28,021 nt of DNA from Gracilaria domingensis (GCA_022539475.1 VCMS01000336.1:1-28021); one strand, 5' to 3'. Counted from the stretch's first letter, positions 9,420 through 21,033 are shown. Program-made: numbers and translations. Notes: generated by a model from the letters alone, not told the origin.

Positions 9420-9653
9420 CAAAATTAAAAAGAAGAAGGAAAGGGATCGGTTAGATTACCAGCCCATCATCATCGTAAAGCGCGAAAGGTGTCGAAGCGA
9501 GAACTCACAAGCAAGGACACCAAGAATGCCCATGCAGCAAACATACCGCAAGATGCGATAAACGAAAGAGCAGCCTATGTCCCAACCAAGTACCAGAATC
9601 GCCTATCCCGAACAGCCAGAGATCGATCTTGAGAGACGAAATGAAATTGGTCG

Positions 9654-9792
9654 TTTACCTGTATACGCAAGCAGAAAGTATCCATATGTTAGTCAATGCT
9701 CCGTTGGATACAGTTGAAATGCGATAGAACGTACCATTGATAAGAGCAAAACAGAAAGGTTGCCCTAGAAAAGTCGAGGGACCTAGTAACTC
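9654..9792 (+). repeat. 139-bp direct repeat, copy 2
   Basis: Second copy of the unit at 9281-9419, 373 bp away. The spacer (9420-9653) is unique and non-coding as far as I can see. Confidence 0.85.
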
Positions 9793-10060
9793 GCAAAAGT
9801 AACCCAAAGCCTTTTTCCTGCCGTTTACATGTCGCAGAGCGCGAAGAGACGTGGTGAGGATTGGTTAGTTTAGAACAAAGATACGTAGAAGGAAATGGAA
9901 GCACGTACGAAAAGACTGCACGGAAAGACTGCACGGAATACATCCGTGAGATACGGATGCTGTCCGCTTTATGGAGGCGTCCGACGAGGGCGGAGAAAGA
10001 GAATGAGGTACGCTTCATGTCCGCTTAATGGAATCCATTCTCAGCACGCTACTTCGTAAT

Positions 10061-10124
10061 CCGTCGTACTTTTTTCCGCCCTCGCATTTCGTAGCGAGTG
10101 CGAGGGCGGAAAAACGTACGACGG
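10061..10124. repeat. Hairpin upstream of the transposase gene
   Basis: Two 26-bp arms (10061-10086, 10099-10124) pair with one mismatch around a 12-nt loop. Weaker pairing continues outward for about 15 bp (CTACTTCG..CGGAGTAG). It lies about 370 bp before the transposase ATG and could be a foldback element, a subterminal structure of the element, or both. It does not resemble the TIR family at 19750-21227. Confidence 0.75.
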
Positions 10125-10489
10125 AGCGGAGTAGAACGCGAGGATGGCACGGATCACGACGGTAACAAAAGGTCGGACGTCGGACGGGCGGGGGCGGCGG
10201 CGGAGGGAAGAGATATATTTTTCTGTGCGAGATTGGACAATTGTACAGCGTACAACGTTGGGAAACCACAGGTTTATAACCAGTGGTAGATAATACGAGA
10301 AGTACACCCTTGTGTTGAGGTCGACGTGTACCTACGTTCCTTTTTGAACGAAAGCACGTGATTTAAACTCAAAATATATTCTCCGTTCTGAGCAAGACGT
10401 CGATATTGAATGTCGCTCGACCTCCTTCTCCCTTCGGACGCCCTTCCCTTGCAGTCTTTGTCGTCGTTTCTCGTTCATTTCTTCTTCCC

Positions 10490-13400
10490 ATGGTCTACTA
10501 CTGTACACATAAGAAGCGTGGGTGCCCCTTCGTTACTCGCCGAGGAGTCTTATCTCTTCAACAGCATGTCAACCATTGCCCGTTTCGTCTGAAAGCAGCG
10601 CTGGAAGACGACAATAGCCAGTCCATTCGGAGAAGCAAGCGTCTCAAGCTTTCCGCACCCGCGCCCGCATCTTCCGAAACGGTCACTGCCCCTTGTCGCC
10701 TTCCCGAGCCTCCGGTGTCCGAGGACATCGTCGACCCCACTCCGTGCGCCCCTCCCATTCCGGACACTTCGCATTGTGTTTCTCCTTCCCCGGGTCCCGC
10801 GTCATTAGAGCGAGAACACGGAAGCAGTTCCCGCCCAGTGCCTTCTGAAGAGACCCTCGGTGATTTGCATATGGATTATCTCACGGTTTGTCTGGCTTCA
10901 GTAGCTTCCAACCTTGGTCATCGTGAGGCTGACGAGCTACTTGGGCTACTTCGGGACCCGCGATTCTCGCAAAAGCGATTCAACGAGACCATAACAAGTT
11001 CCAAGCGCTGTACAGAACTGAAGAACGCCATTTTCGAACGATACGCCTCAAAGGACGGTTTCAATCGAAAAACTGTCTCGCCAGAAGGATGTAAGTTCAG
11101 CGCCACCCTCTACACGAGAGACCCCGTTCAGACACTTGTGAAACAGCTCCAGTTGGCTAACAACGAAAACACATTCTTCCACCCTATACCTCAGACCCAC
11201 TCCACGAAAATATCTCACCCCATGTCCGGCTCTCTCGCAAGAGACGCCACCTCAAAACTTAAGGAAACGGTCATGGGCTCTTTGGATAGTAGAATAGTGT
11301 GGTACTCCCAAGAAATAAGTTACAGTGAATCTTTCGTAGGTCTTCTGCAGGTATACACCGATAAGTCTTCAACAACTCTAAAGCAAACATCGGTTACCGC
11401 CTATCCTCTTCACCTCATATTTCTCAACTTCTCCGACCAGCTTCGCCGTAAGTGTATCCGTGATGACCTCACAGTAGTGGCATACGTCCCTACCACACTG
11501 ATCGAGGTTTCCGCATCTGAAGCAGACGCAATGCCATTCGTTTCTAGCAAGTCTCTACGCGAGTCCAGGATGCAAATCCTTCAAGAATCTCCTCGTCAAG
11601 TCCTGGAGCCCATTCTAAATCTCACGCAGAAAGGTTTTCAGTTCATCGGCGAAGACAAACTAAGTCGAGTGTGCCATCCTCTGCTTGCAAGTTATTGTGC
11701 GGATATTCCTGAGGCTAAGGACATTCTGTCCATTCTTCATGGGACCAAAACGGAAAGCCCGTGTCATAGATGCAAAGCCCCTCGCTCATCTTTATGCAGT
11801 CCTATTACCACCTCATTCAACGGACGTTCTCAGAAGCACACGAAAAGCATCCGAAAGACATACACAGCTATCTTGCAACATGCACAAAAAGACGAGGCGG
11901 AAAGACGTCCACGTCGTGCGAGGGAGAAGAGATCTCAAGCGGATACTCTGATGCGTTCAAATTCCATATCTCTCATTCCTTCGTTCCTCGAAACTTCTGT
12001 AAGCCTTGGAACGATCCCGGGATTGTCCCCATACAGTCTGTTCTCATTCGAACCATTACACAACTTGCATCTCGGCATCTCAAAGCTGATAAAAACGGCC
12101 ACAATCGAGAGACTGCAGTCAGACACCCTGTGCACCACAATAGGAACATCTGCATCGCGTTCATTTCGAACGATACGCACCCAACTCCTGAACCATGCAA
12201 ACGCAATTCTAGCTGCCATAGAACGCGATTCTCCTGCCAAAGGTTTACATATCGATTTCTCCACGCAGGAGAAAGGCAAATCTTTGAATGGTATCTTCAC
12301 GAAAGACGGTCTCCGTGGAATGCTGGAGGCCAAAAACTACAAAGCACTTGACATGGTCTTCCCCTTCATAGGAGCATTCTTTGACATATGCTGTGGAGAA
12401 CAGGACGTTGCCCCAATCACAACCGTTTTCTCTCAGTACTCGGACTTGCTTTCGACCTTATTCAGATACAATCGTGACCCGTATTGGACTGAAAGCTCTC
12501 TCCTGTGTCTTAGTTCGGAGATTGAAGCCTTCAAGCGTTCCGCAACAAAGACTCTGGCGGATTTTCATCCCTCCAGACTGGGAACTCTGAAGTTTCATCT
12601 TCTCGATCATCTCGTGGACGATATTCGCCGTCTGGGAAGTATCAAGTACTACGACGCAGGCATATACGAACATGCACACTTGCTATTTAAGAGACACTAC
12701 AAAAAGACGTCCAGAAGAACAGCAACGGCTGTGGAGGAGACTATTCGCTCCATTGAGCACGGACATGTTAGAAAGCAATGGAATGGCAATACTCCTTACC
12801 AGCGTAATCCAGGTCTACCAGGAACTTCCACACAGCTTCCTCGGTTTGAAATGAGAGGGCGTTCTTTCACTTTACGAGCTCTTCAACAATTTGTTTCAAG
12901 TATGTCCAGTTCAAAAACATGGACTGCTGTTAGAGAGATGTTCTCAAGTACGGACACAAGGTCGATTCTTGACCAAATTGGTGAACAGGCCCTTCCTCCT
13001 TTCCTCAGTCTCGTGAAAGAAACACTGGATGAGCACTCTATTACATACTTCCCAGAAAAGACAAGGATAACTCTGGTGAATTCGGCCCTCGTGAAAGGCG
13101 GTTTCGTTCCGACTCTTGAACACTTCGATTCGTCTTCTAAGGCACTTAAGCTGGGACGACCCAAATACCCCTTCATCCAACGTGTCTTCGCTTCTCCAGC
13201 ATTTGGTCTCAGTAGAAAGCCAAAGTTTTCCACTGTATTGGTAAGCGGAGAAGATTCAGAGACTTGGGTTGCCCAGGTAGTCGCTCTGATTCGAATATCT
13301 CTCCTTGATTCTGCACTTACCGCACCGGAGGTGGTATTCGTCCGGTAGTTCGAGGTTTTACCCCCCGCAACAAATATCGACCACATATTGAAATGCATTT

Positions 13401-13669
13401 CTTTACGGTGGGCTACAAACGATGAAAAGAACCACAGTCTTCCGTTCCCTCGTCATTCCAAAGCGGAGACTATCGTAGAGTTAACTCCTTGGTACGGGAT
13501 GGTTCCGGCTTCTGCACTACAGGGAACTGTCCATGTTGTTCGCTCCAACTACCCTGCTCCACCTTTTTGTCCTCCACTTCAATGGTTCCAACACCGATTC
13601 TACATCAACAGATTCTATCACGATTCAGATGAAGGACCAACTGAGCACGTTGATTTTGTACAGCCTTAA
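10490..13669 (+). pseudogene. Plavaka/TNP2-like (CACTA-related) transposase with in-frame amber
   Basis: The start is the ATG at 10490. An N-terminal zinc-finger-like CTHKKRGC..H..HC leads. The RNase-H-like core follows: VYTDKSSTT with the likely first acid at residue 291, then AYPLHLIFLNFSDQLRRK and VVAYVP. Next come GTKTESPCHRC, FEPLHNLHLGI with Glu521, and KFHLLDHLVDDIRRLGS with YEHAH (Glu727), the block shared with Plavaka and TNP2 transposases. A TAG at 13346-13348 follows codon 952. The same frame then stays open another 107 codons to 13669 and holds a C-terminal segment (VPASALQGTVHVV, WFQHRFYINRFY) of the same family. One nonsense change is the only defect. The 3' end overlaps the convergent gene at 13666 by 4 bp. 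The 952-residue part might still be active. Confidence 0.75.
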
Positions 13670-16116
13670 ACATTAAGGGCTCCATCTTCTACATGTTCAC
13701 CTTGTAGTGCCTTTTCTTGTGATCCTGTGCTAATTCCGAAATTGTTCATGTCCATTTCCCTGAACTCCATATCCCCTTCCTCGCATTCACCAACGAAGCA
13801 ATCGCTAATAGAACCCAATCTTCGGCTCACACTGTCAATAAGAAATTGTTCTTTCACAGTGAGGTAAAGTCTTCCGTTCGACGGCATTCGATATCCAAAT
13901 GTAGCCTCTCTCATGTCATTACCAAGAACCTTAGTCCAAACTTCCGTTGTCGTTCCAAAATTATGAAACTCGCTGGAATTGGTCCTCAAGACACGTTGCC
14001 TAAAACCCCCCAGAACATTCTTTAAACACAGAGGTAGCAGTTGGGCAAACTTCTTTGTAAACAGTTTCTGTCTCTGGCCACCCCTTGACACATCCGTACT
14101 TAGAAGGCTCACAACCGTCAACACCCAAGCGTCCAAACGTGCGAGCAACAGTATTGTGCCATCTAAAAAGGTGCCGGTATCCTTGTCTTCCACATCATAC
14201 CCAATAAACTCCTTCAGCACTTGTACCCCGACACGGTTTCGGAAGAACAAGTCTTGATCTTCCGTCAGCATATCCTCAACATTGTCCGCATTGGAGTACT
14301 TTAGACGAACAAATGGGGCTTTTCTCCACCATGAAGTGTTCAGTACACCATTTTCCTCGAGACGCAGTAGGTTCTCCTGCGCTTCCTTCAACTGCATTGT
14401 GATTTAGTCAGCATTCTCTTCTTTCAGCTTTGTTCTTCTCCAAATCAGATCGTAGCCCAGGAGCAGAAATAGTTTATCCCTCGTATTTCTCTTCCGAACC
14501 ACGACGTCACTCATGGTCTACCGCATTCTCTGCCTAAGGCACATATCTGCATAAAGTTCCAGTATACACCTGTCGGTAAGAGACGCTTTTCTGATACCTT
14601 CCCAGCTCAACTCCTTCAACTCGCTTTCAACCATTTTCTTCAGCAAAGCATCTGGCCCCCCCTCTACTGACTTTTTGAACATGCCAAAACTGCCCAAGAG
14701 CTCCACGGGGTTTTTAGGAACCATGTATGAACCACCTTCCTCCGGCTCAATAAGCGCTTCCCCACTCTCAGTTGCGTCTTCCACCTTCTCGGCACGGCTA
14801 CCCCAATTTCGGGTGAGCGACTCACCTTCGAGCCATAGCTCACTTGTTTCTCCCCTTGACGACGTCAGCATGTTGTGATAAGCTGCTCGAGCAACCCCTC
14901 TAAACTAGTCACACCCCTCAATTTTATGCTTCTTTCGACCTGTCTGCCCAGGTTCACCAGCACGTGTACTCCTATCTCCCTCCTGTTTCAGTGCCCCCCT
15001 TAGCCCTTCAATGACTAGATCCTTCTCCTCAATCCTCTTTTTCAAAGCCGTACTCTGCTCTTAGGTGACCTTCACTAGAATACCCCGAACCATCAAGTCC
15101 TCTTGTAGCGTCTTAACCTTTTCTTTCAAGCAACTCAGTTCATTTAAAAGATCAAGTCTGTTCATAGAGGTTGAATTCACACCAGTGTGGATATTTTCCG
15201 GTATTTCCCTAGCCTCTTCGGCGATAGGCCCCGATAATGCCGCAGGATTCGGTTTTATTTCGTTATCGGAACTATCCTCATGTGCCACAACCTTAGACAC
15301 GAGAGGCTGCAGGCGTTCTGTGTCCACCCTTGGCACGGCTCCGAGCTCCAACTCCCGTGTATGTCCTCCTCCATGGCATGGTATATCAGATGAAGTGGGT
15401 CTCGTACGAGCTGCAACGGCCCCCGCTCTGGAAAGAGGGCAAGGTCGAAAAGTAACTCGTCTATCAGTTGTCTCTCGATTTCTTATTGTCTTTCTCCCTT
15501 GTCCGGACCCATTGCGAGACATAATAAGATTCATAGTGGCCTCAGTTCTAAAAGACAGGGTGGGACGTGACGATCTTAATATATTAGGGTTCTCACGACT
15601 TCTCGTCATTTTCCCTCGTTGTCCAGATCCACTGGGCAGCGTAACCCGTGCCCCAGTAGCCCTAGTCTTCGATATCGGCGAGGGACGTGAAGTTTTTGGT
15701 GCCATACGAACCTCTTCAGTTCCAGTTGCCATGCCCTTCTGTCCTGACCCGCTGGGCCGAGTTACCTCCTCTTCTTGGGGAGCAGACAGAGATGCACGAT
15801 TTTCATTACCGGCAGTTGACGGCACGACATCGTTCGCTGATCCACGAATTCTTGACGCAATCCCAGAAGACACTCCGCTGCAAGATGGGCGAAAGAGTAC
15901 TGTAGAAGGACGCCCACTTACTCTCTCCTTCGTCGTAGACGACTTTCGTTTAGGAAGTGCGGTGCTTGTAGCCTGATTCGTATCATCCGATGCTCTTCTC
16001 TTCTTCTGTTCACTCTTGTTCCGCTGCGTACTATTTCGCTTTCTCGGCGTTATACCCATGTTGTGGAGATAAACGAGTAAATGAAACGAAATGTTTTGGG
16101 AGGGGGGGGAGTGCAT
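13666..16116 (-). pseudogene. Repeat and coiled-coil protein gene of the element, four in-frame stops
   Basis: Three open stretches (16116-15061, 14871-14518, 14397-13666) lie in exactly the same frame. They are separated only by stops: TAA 15061, TAG 14905, TAG 14518, TGA 14410. I see no indel. The start is the ATG at 16116 or, more likely from its basic context (MGITPRKRNS), 16059. Order: basic Ser/Thr-rich N-terminus, three 40-residue repeats, an acidic linker, a leucine-rich coiled coil (LLNELSCLKEKVKTLQEDL) continuing past the first stop, then a mixed alpha/beta C-terminal region. I recognise no family; a DNA- or chromatin-binding accessory role is a guess from charge and context. It is convergent with the transposase (4-bp overlap) and lies 152 bp downstream of the methyltransferase-SET gene. 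Confidence 0.6.
15388..15750 (-). repeat. Three in-frame tandem repeats of 40 residues (120 bp)
   Basis: Each unit starts GSGQ followed by a basic segment (KGMAT, RGKMT, GRKTI), then a charged stretch and RP.P.S...A. Units occupy residues 123-162, 163-202 and 203-243 counted from 16116. Spacing is conserved although most residues have diverged, which indicates selection or slow drift since amplification. Confidence 0.75.
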
Positions 16117-16268
16117 GGTTCAGATATTCCGGGAGACTTCGCAGTTCCTGCTTTTTAGGAATTTGAGGTGCCCAATGGGTCGCAAATATCGGCTTTGCAA
16201 ATAGATGAAGAGCTCCATTGTACATGTACAACGCGTATTGAAGGCAGCTGCAACATTGACAAGCATAT

Positions 16269-19200
16269 TTACTTTCTATTCCGTGCTGCATTCATCCATT
16301 GCTCCAATGTCAGGGCCCGGTCCCAGGCGTACTGCTCTCCGTGGTTGAAATACAACTCTTCGCCCCTCTCAATGTCTCTTGCTGCTCTACAACGAAGTAG
16401 AGCATAGTTAGAAAGGTCGGACTTAAACTGTATCACGGACTTTCATTCCACCATCTGCATATTGGCACTTCTAGTCCTGTTCGACCGAGGCTGCGATAAA
16501 TCGGGATCTCCGGCATGATATCCGGCGTCGTTAATGTAGCCCCCGATACAAAAAGGCGCCGAGACAATGTAGACTTTGCTCTACTTTCTATCCTGAGCCT
16601 GTCCTGGTCTGTTCCTCAAGTGCAGAAACTCCGAACCAGTCACAGTGACGATCATAGAAAACAACTTGTACCGCACAGAAGTTGCTCCGAGACAGCCAGT
16701 TCCATACGTTAAGTGTCTTTCCTTCCGGTTCGTCAGATCTGTGTATAACAAAGTTCCATAAAAATGACAGATAGTTTCCCCAGCCAATATCTTATGTTCC
16801 GTGAACACCCCCATACCAGCACGGGGATGTCGAATCTTAGAAGATGCTACATGTAACCGATAGCGATTGGCTTCAACAGTCAACAGCATATGCATATCCA
16901 TTAGATTTAGAGCTCCTCGGTACTTCTACTCCCAAAGATCTACAGTATGCTGTCCACACTTGTCGACAAAGTCCCAGTCCTTCCAGTATCTTCCTAGGAA
17001 CTGAGTAATATGTGCAGGCATCACTTGGTACTGGGGGTATCCAAATGGAGCCTCCCACTCAAGCCGACCTCGGTCCCGATGTGGAACCCGTTCATAAGTC
17101 GTTGAAGCAGCATCCACCACCTCCTGTTGAACCAGGATGTCATTCTTCCCCCCGCGAAGAACTTCGGCCATAAGAGTCGTTAGATGGTGCTTCGCATGGG
17201 CGAAACATGGCCTATTCTTCTCGCACCCCAAGAATTTCCTATGCTTTGTCAGCGATAGGCACGCCATACCCGTAGAAAAAGTTCCCGCGAACATGTCCAT
17301 GACAAGATCACCCGGTATTGTGAAGCGACATATCAACTCTTTCATCAACTCCCTGGACTTCTGCTCCGGTCTTATGTACTGCCCACTTGGTACTGAACTA
17401 CCTGGCTCATGTACCTTCCATGTCAACCACTCCCCCGCTCTCGGTTTTGGCACCCGGTCAATTACATTCCTGTTAGCCGGGAAAGTAGAAGGAATGAAAT
17501 TGTTCTCCTCAAATGGAGTAAGACTGGCTTCCTCGGATGGTCGCAATCCACGCTTCACCCCATGAACGGCGTACTCCGTTACGGGCTGTATCCCAAACTT
17601 CCGTGGATTCCCTCCAACATTACTTCGATCCCGGATGAACACCAGTGGATTCCCATCCACTTTAAACGAAGGCATGAGTTCTGGCTTACCTTCGCTTCCA
17701 GCTTCATCTTTCGTACTCGCCGTTTCCGAAAGTATCCTGTGCCAAACATGAAACTGTGCCATGGCACAGAATATAATGAAGTGCCCACCTGACCGAAGCG
17801 CGGAACTTATTAAGTCAGCCGTACTGATCATGTCATCCTCACTGAAGACAAGGTGAGCACTATTCCGTTTGCTCCTCTTCCTTCAAGTGTTAAAGGGAGG
17901 GTCTGTTAGAACAAGCTGTGCCTCACCCCCATAAAATCTCACTTTGATTCACAAACGTTTCATGTGTGTGCCTCAAGTCCTTCATGTTACAGTTGTGCGC
18001 TACAAAGTGCGACTTTCTCATTCCCTCCCACACCTTTTCCATATTCATTCGAAGGAGACTGGATATTCCCTTCGTGGGCGGCTCAATACCATTCTTTTCG
18101 ATTTTGTACCCGGCAACCCGAGATTCATGCTCCGCACGGTTCACCGGCTTCTCGAAGTCGTCGCTATCGGAGCTCACGAGGTCTATATACTCTCGACGAG
18201 GTGGGGGCGGGGCGGACTTGGTCGAAGAAGGTTCGGCATTACCGGAAGTTTTAGGAGTATTCGTCAGTTCAATATCGGGTTTCGCGTGAATGGCTACATT
18301 GAACCCAGCCGCATGACGCATATCCTTTATGGGTTTCCATAGCAACTCCGAAAAGTTCTGAAATCGTGCACGCAACTCACCTGAGTCAGAAACAGATACG
18401 GTATTCATCCGTATCTCCGAAAACTCTATCCAGTTCCTCATCTGATCAACCCGTAAGCTGTAGAGGCTATCGTGGGTGCATGTGGCGTCGAGGTCTGTCA
18501 AAAATTCCTTACCCAGTATTCGGAGGTTTGTATCGCATTCATCGCTCAAGGTCTCCACCGATCCACTAGTACTGCTCTGTGGCACATCCTGTGTGTGGAA
18601 TCGAGTACTCTGGCTTGGCGGGGCATAACCAGACTCCCGTGTCTCGAGCGCTGTATACTTCAACGTCTGCATATTCATGTAAATGTGTGGTTTCACCATG
18701 TGCTGAACGTTCGTGTATCCAAGATGAGCCGCAAAACAACTCCATGCCCATACAACCTCACCGATAGCGAATCCCAGTCGATCGCAGTTGTCTTTGGAGA
18801 ACGACGTAAAAGTGGGTATGTAGAAAGATGGTGCATGGTTCACTCTTCGTTTCTTTTTCGGTTGTTTCTTCTTCATCATTCTGATGTTGTCGTTCTCTCC
18901 CATTATGTGGCCGAGGTATGATAAGTATATAACGACCTCAAATGGGTTCACTGCTGTTGGTGGGATAAAAACTGCCGTCTTCAGAACCTGCTTTTTCCTG
19001 GTCATGAAATAACCAACCAGGCATCGCACCGGTAGATATATACCCTTATCCATGGAGAGAAGGAAATAATCGCGGAGTCTCTGGTCCTCATCCCCGTCTT
19101 TCTTGTCAAGAAGCATCTTCACAAGATAACGTTGCTCCACAGGTTTGTTATTCACAACACTCTTTCGTAGCTGTTGCAGTGTCAAGTTCTGCAGGTTCTT

Positions 19201-19434
19201 GGAGTTAGTGGCCTCCTCAAACATCTTCCTTTCCTCCGGAATACCTCCTCAGTTCTCAGCGCAGAACTCTATTAGCCCTCTAAACACCACGTCCCGTGGC
19301 CGATCAGGGGCTCCATCGCTGTTTGCCAAAGCATCGCGAAGAACCAAGAAAAGTCTGACATATGCATGGAACGCCGGAGGCGGAGCACTCATGTCGATAG
19401 AATGTATCTCCTCTCCATCATCGGTGGAATCCAT
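16269..19434 (-). pseudogene. DNA amino-methyltransferase fused to a SET domain
   Basis: The ATG at 19434 lies 29 bp after a TATA-like ATTTAAA. An N-terminal region of about 500 residues, unassigned, leads to LVLTDPPF (17903-17892), motif IV of N6-adenine-type methyltransferases. About 200 codons later come RPEQKSRELMKELI and GDLVMDMFAGTFSTG (about 17291), the motif I/X region. This IV-before-I order is the beta class, common in bacteria and phages. The same frame continues into a SET domain: AGMGVFTEHKILAGE, FCIGGYINDA, GEELYFNHGEQY, ending in TAA at 16269. Breaks are TGA 19249, TGA 17883 (three codons after DPPF), TAG 16926, TAG 16581, TGA 16443 and one extra G in a G run at 17926-17930. 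DPPF favours N6-adenine over N4-cytosine. The fusion is inferred from frame continuity; a TAG separates the two parts. Confidence 0.75.
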
Positions 19435-19442
19435 TGGTTCAC

Positions 19443-19532
19443 TACAAGAACGGAGGCGAGCTTTTAAATGGCGACTTAAGCTGGGCACCCCAGTTTTCCG
19501 TAGCTCCTCCCAGCGCACTGCCAGTCTCGTCC
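19443..19532 (-). promoter_or_regulatory. Promoter-like block upstream of the methyltransferase-SET gene
   Basis: This 90-bp block recurs in inverted orientation at 21451-21540. On the minus strand it contains GCCATTTAAAAGCTCGCC, a TATA-like core, followed by CTCCGTTCTTGTA. The gene's ATG follows 9 bp after the block. It lies 361 bp inside the right-end TIR. Promoter function is inferred from position and conservation. The block is also open in frame, so part of it could be coding, but it has no ATG. Confidence 0.6.
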
Positions 19533-19749
19533 GAGTAAGTGTCCGCTCACTTCTGAGGTCGGTGTCCGTGCCGCTTTGAGCGGGTGCGATAGCGTCGCGT
19601 GTCGGCCACGTTGCGATTCGGAGCTATTGGAAAGGTCGCGTATTGTGCTAATAGTCGCGGATCAAGTGGTTGTGAAGCGCTAGTTTTGTCTAGTTTGATA
19701 TATGTGCACGGCGTGTGCAGCGAAATCACTGCCGAAAGTGCCAGGAGGA

Positions 19750-19830
19750 ATGTTTTGGGAGGTCTCCTGAGGGTGCCAGAATGTGGCCAGAACGTGCCCG
19801 TGGGCGGGAGGGTCCGGTGGTGTTAGGGTA
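19750..19830 (-). mobile_element. TIR, right-end orientation, interior to the left
   Basis: About 81 bp from TGTTTTGGGAGGTCTCC to GTGTTAGGGTA, homologous to the TIRs of the 1201-bp element and, inverted, to 21146-21227. Shared blocks are GCCAGAATGTGGCCAGAACGT and a G-rich stretch before the terminal GTGTTAGGGTA. It is separated by 2 bp (CC) from the next element. Confidence 0.8.
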
Positions 19831-19832
19831 CC

Positions 19833-21033
19833 TACCCTAACACGACCGCCCCCCCCCCCCCCCGCCCGCCGGCACGTTCTGGCCACATTCTGGCGCCTTC
19901 CCGGGACCTCCCAAAACACACCACCCGGCACTTCCTGCACCCACCGCGTCACCCCAGTGCACCATCCCGTCTTCTCCACCCTCCAGACGCTCCCTAATTC
20001 CCACGCGCACCACACCTACCCTAGAGAAGAGGATGGTGTCGAGTGTGAATGATGTGGGGGACTTTATGCATTCTGCGCCGTGTTCGACGACGGGGGCTGA
20101 TAAACCGGATGCACCGCCGATGGCGATGGCGTGCGCAAACATGGCGGCCGCCCCTGGCGCAGCAATACTTAAGAGCGCCATCGATAGCAGTCTTTTCTAG
20201 TCTAGTGGTAAGCTATGAAACAACTTATATCTCTCAGTAAACTAATCACTAATCTTTACGCCAGTCATCGACTGTGCACGACGCAATTCTATCCCGGAGC
20301 CGTAAGACCGTTACGCGCATGCAGCCAATCGTAGGGCAGCCGCTGTGCTCGCCAGCCACCGCGCCCAACAACAGTCTCAATCCGAACCCACAACACCGAG
20401 CACTGCTGACACCAGGTGTGAAGGGCGTTGCGAACGCGCTTCACACCCTTCCGTACGTGCCCTCCCTCTCGTCGTACCACCTTTGTGCCATAAACACAAA
20501 ACGTCACAGTTCGTAGCCTCTATGGCAGCCTCGCCTGCTCCCAGAGATTCTGTAGTGGGGCACATCCCTCGCGCGCTCGCCGGTCAAGTGCCATGTGGCA
20601 CAATGCAACTGCCTGGTGCATATACTGCTGGTGGCCTTGTTCAAGACAGGTATAGGGACTACTGTACCATGGTACTCAGCGAACAGAGTAGTGCCTTGCT
20701 CGCTGAGTAACCCTCTCAGTCTAAAGTTGAGTGGTGTACATCCCTGCAGCGTGTAGAACAGGTGGGAATCACTCAATGTTACAGATTTGGTCACTGATTC
20801 AGTGACCGATAGCATCTCGGAAAAGATATGGTGATCGTTGAGAGAGTAGGTGTGGTGCGCGTGGGAATTAGGGAACGTCTGGAGGGTGGAGAAGACGGGA
20901 TGGTGCACTGAGGTGACGCGGTTGTTGCAAGAAATGCCGGGGGGGTGTTTTGGGAGGTCCCGGGAAGGCGTCAGAATGTGACCAGAATGTGCCCGCGGGT
21001 GGGAGGGGGGGAGGGGTCGGTCGTGTTAGGGTA
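19833..21033. mobile_element. 1201-bp non-autonomous element with about 190-bp TIRs
   Basis: The left arm 19833-20022 starts TACCCTAACACGACC. The right arm 20845-21033 is its reverse complement with scattered mismatches and ends GGTCGTGTTAGGGTA. The internal 820 bp encode nothing I can support. They contain a hairpin around GGTGTGAAGGGCGTTGCGAACGCGCTTCACACC. If TA is read as target-site duplication, the element proper is CCCTAACAC..GTGTTAGGG; otherwise TA is part of the TIR. No transposase is encoded, so it would need one in trans. Confidence 0.85.

Noticed and set aside
11770..12351. 193-codon open frame inside the transposase gene
   Set aside because: Same strand, other frame; it lies across the conserved transposase core and has no motif of its own.
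15065..15976. 303-codon plus-strand open frame opposite the coiled-coil gene
   Set aside because: It is antisense to the frame with 40-residue repeats and a coiled coil, shows no family motif, and does not continue where the minus-strand frame does.
19820..19845. TTAGGG/CCCTAA words suggesting internal telomere repeats
   Set aside because: Each TIR end has a single TTAGGG within GTGTTAGGGTA; there is no tandem array. They are the termini of the TIR family.
20188..20225. tRNA-like A-box (TAGTCTAGTGGTAAGC) inside the 1201-bp element
   Set aside because: No matching B-box, acceptor stem or cloverleaf can be drawn nearby, so neither a tRNA nor a tRNA-derived SINE is supported.
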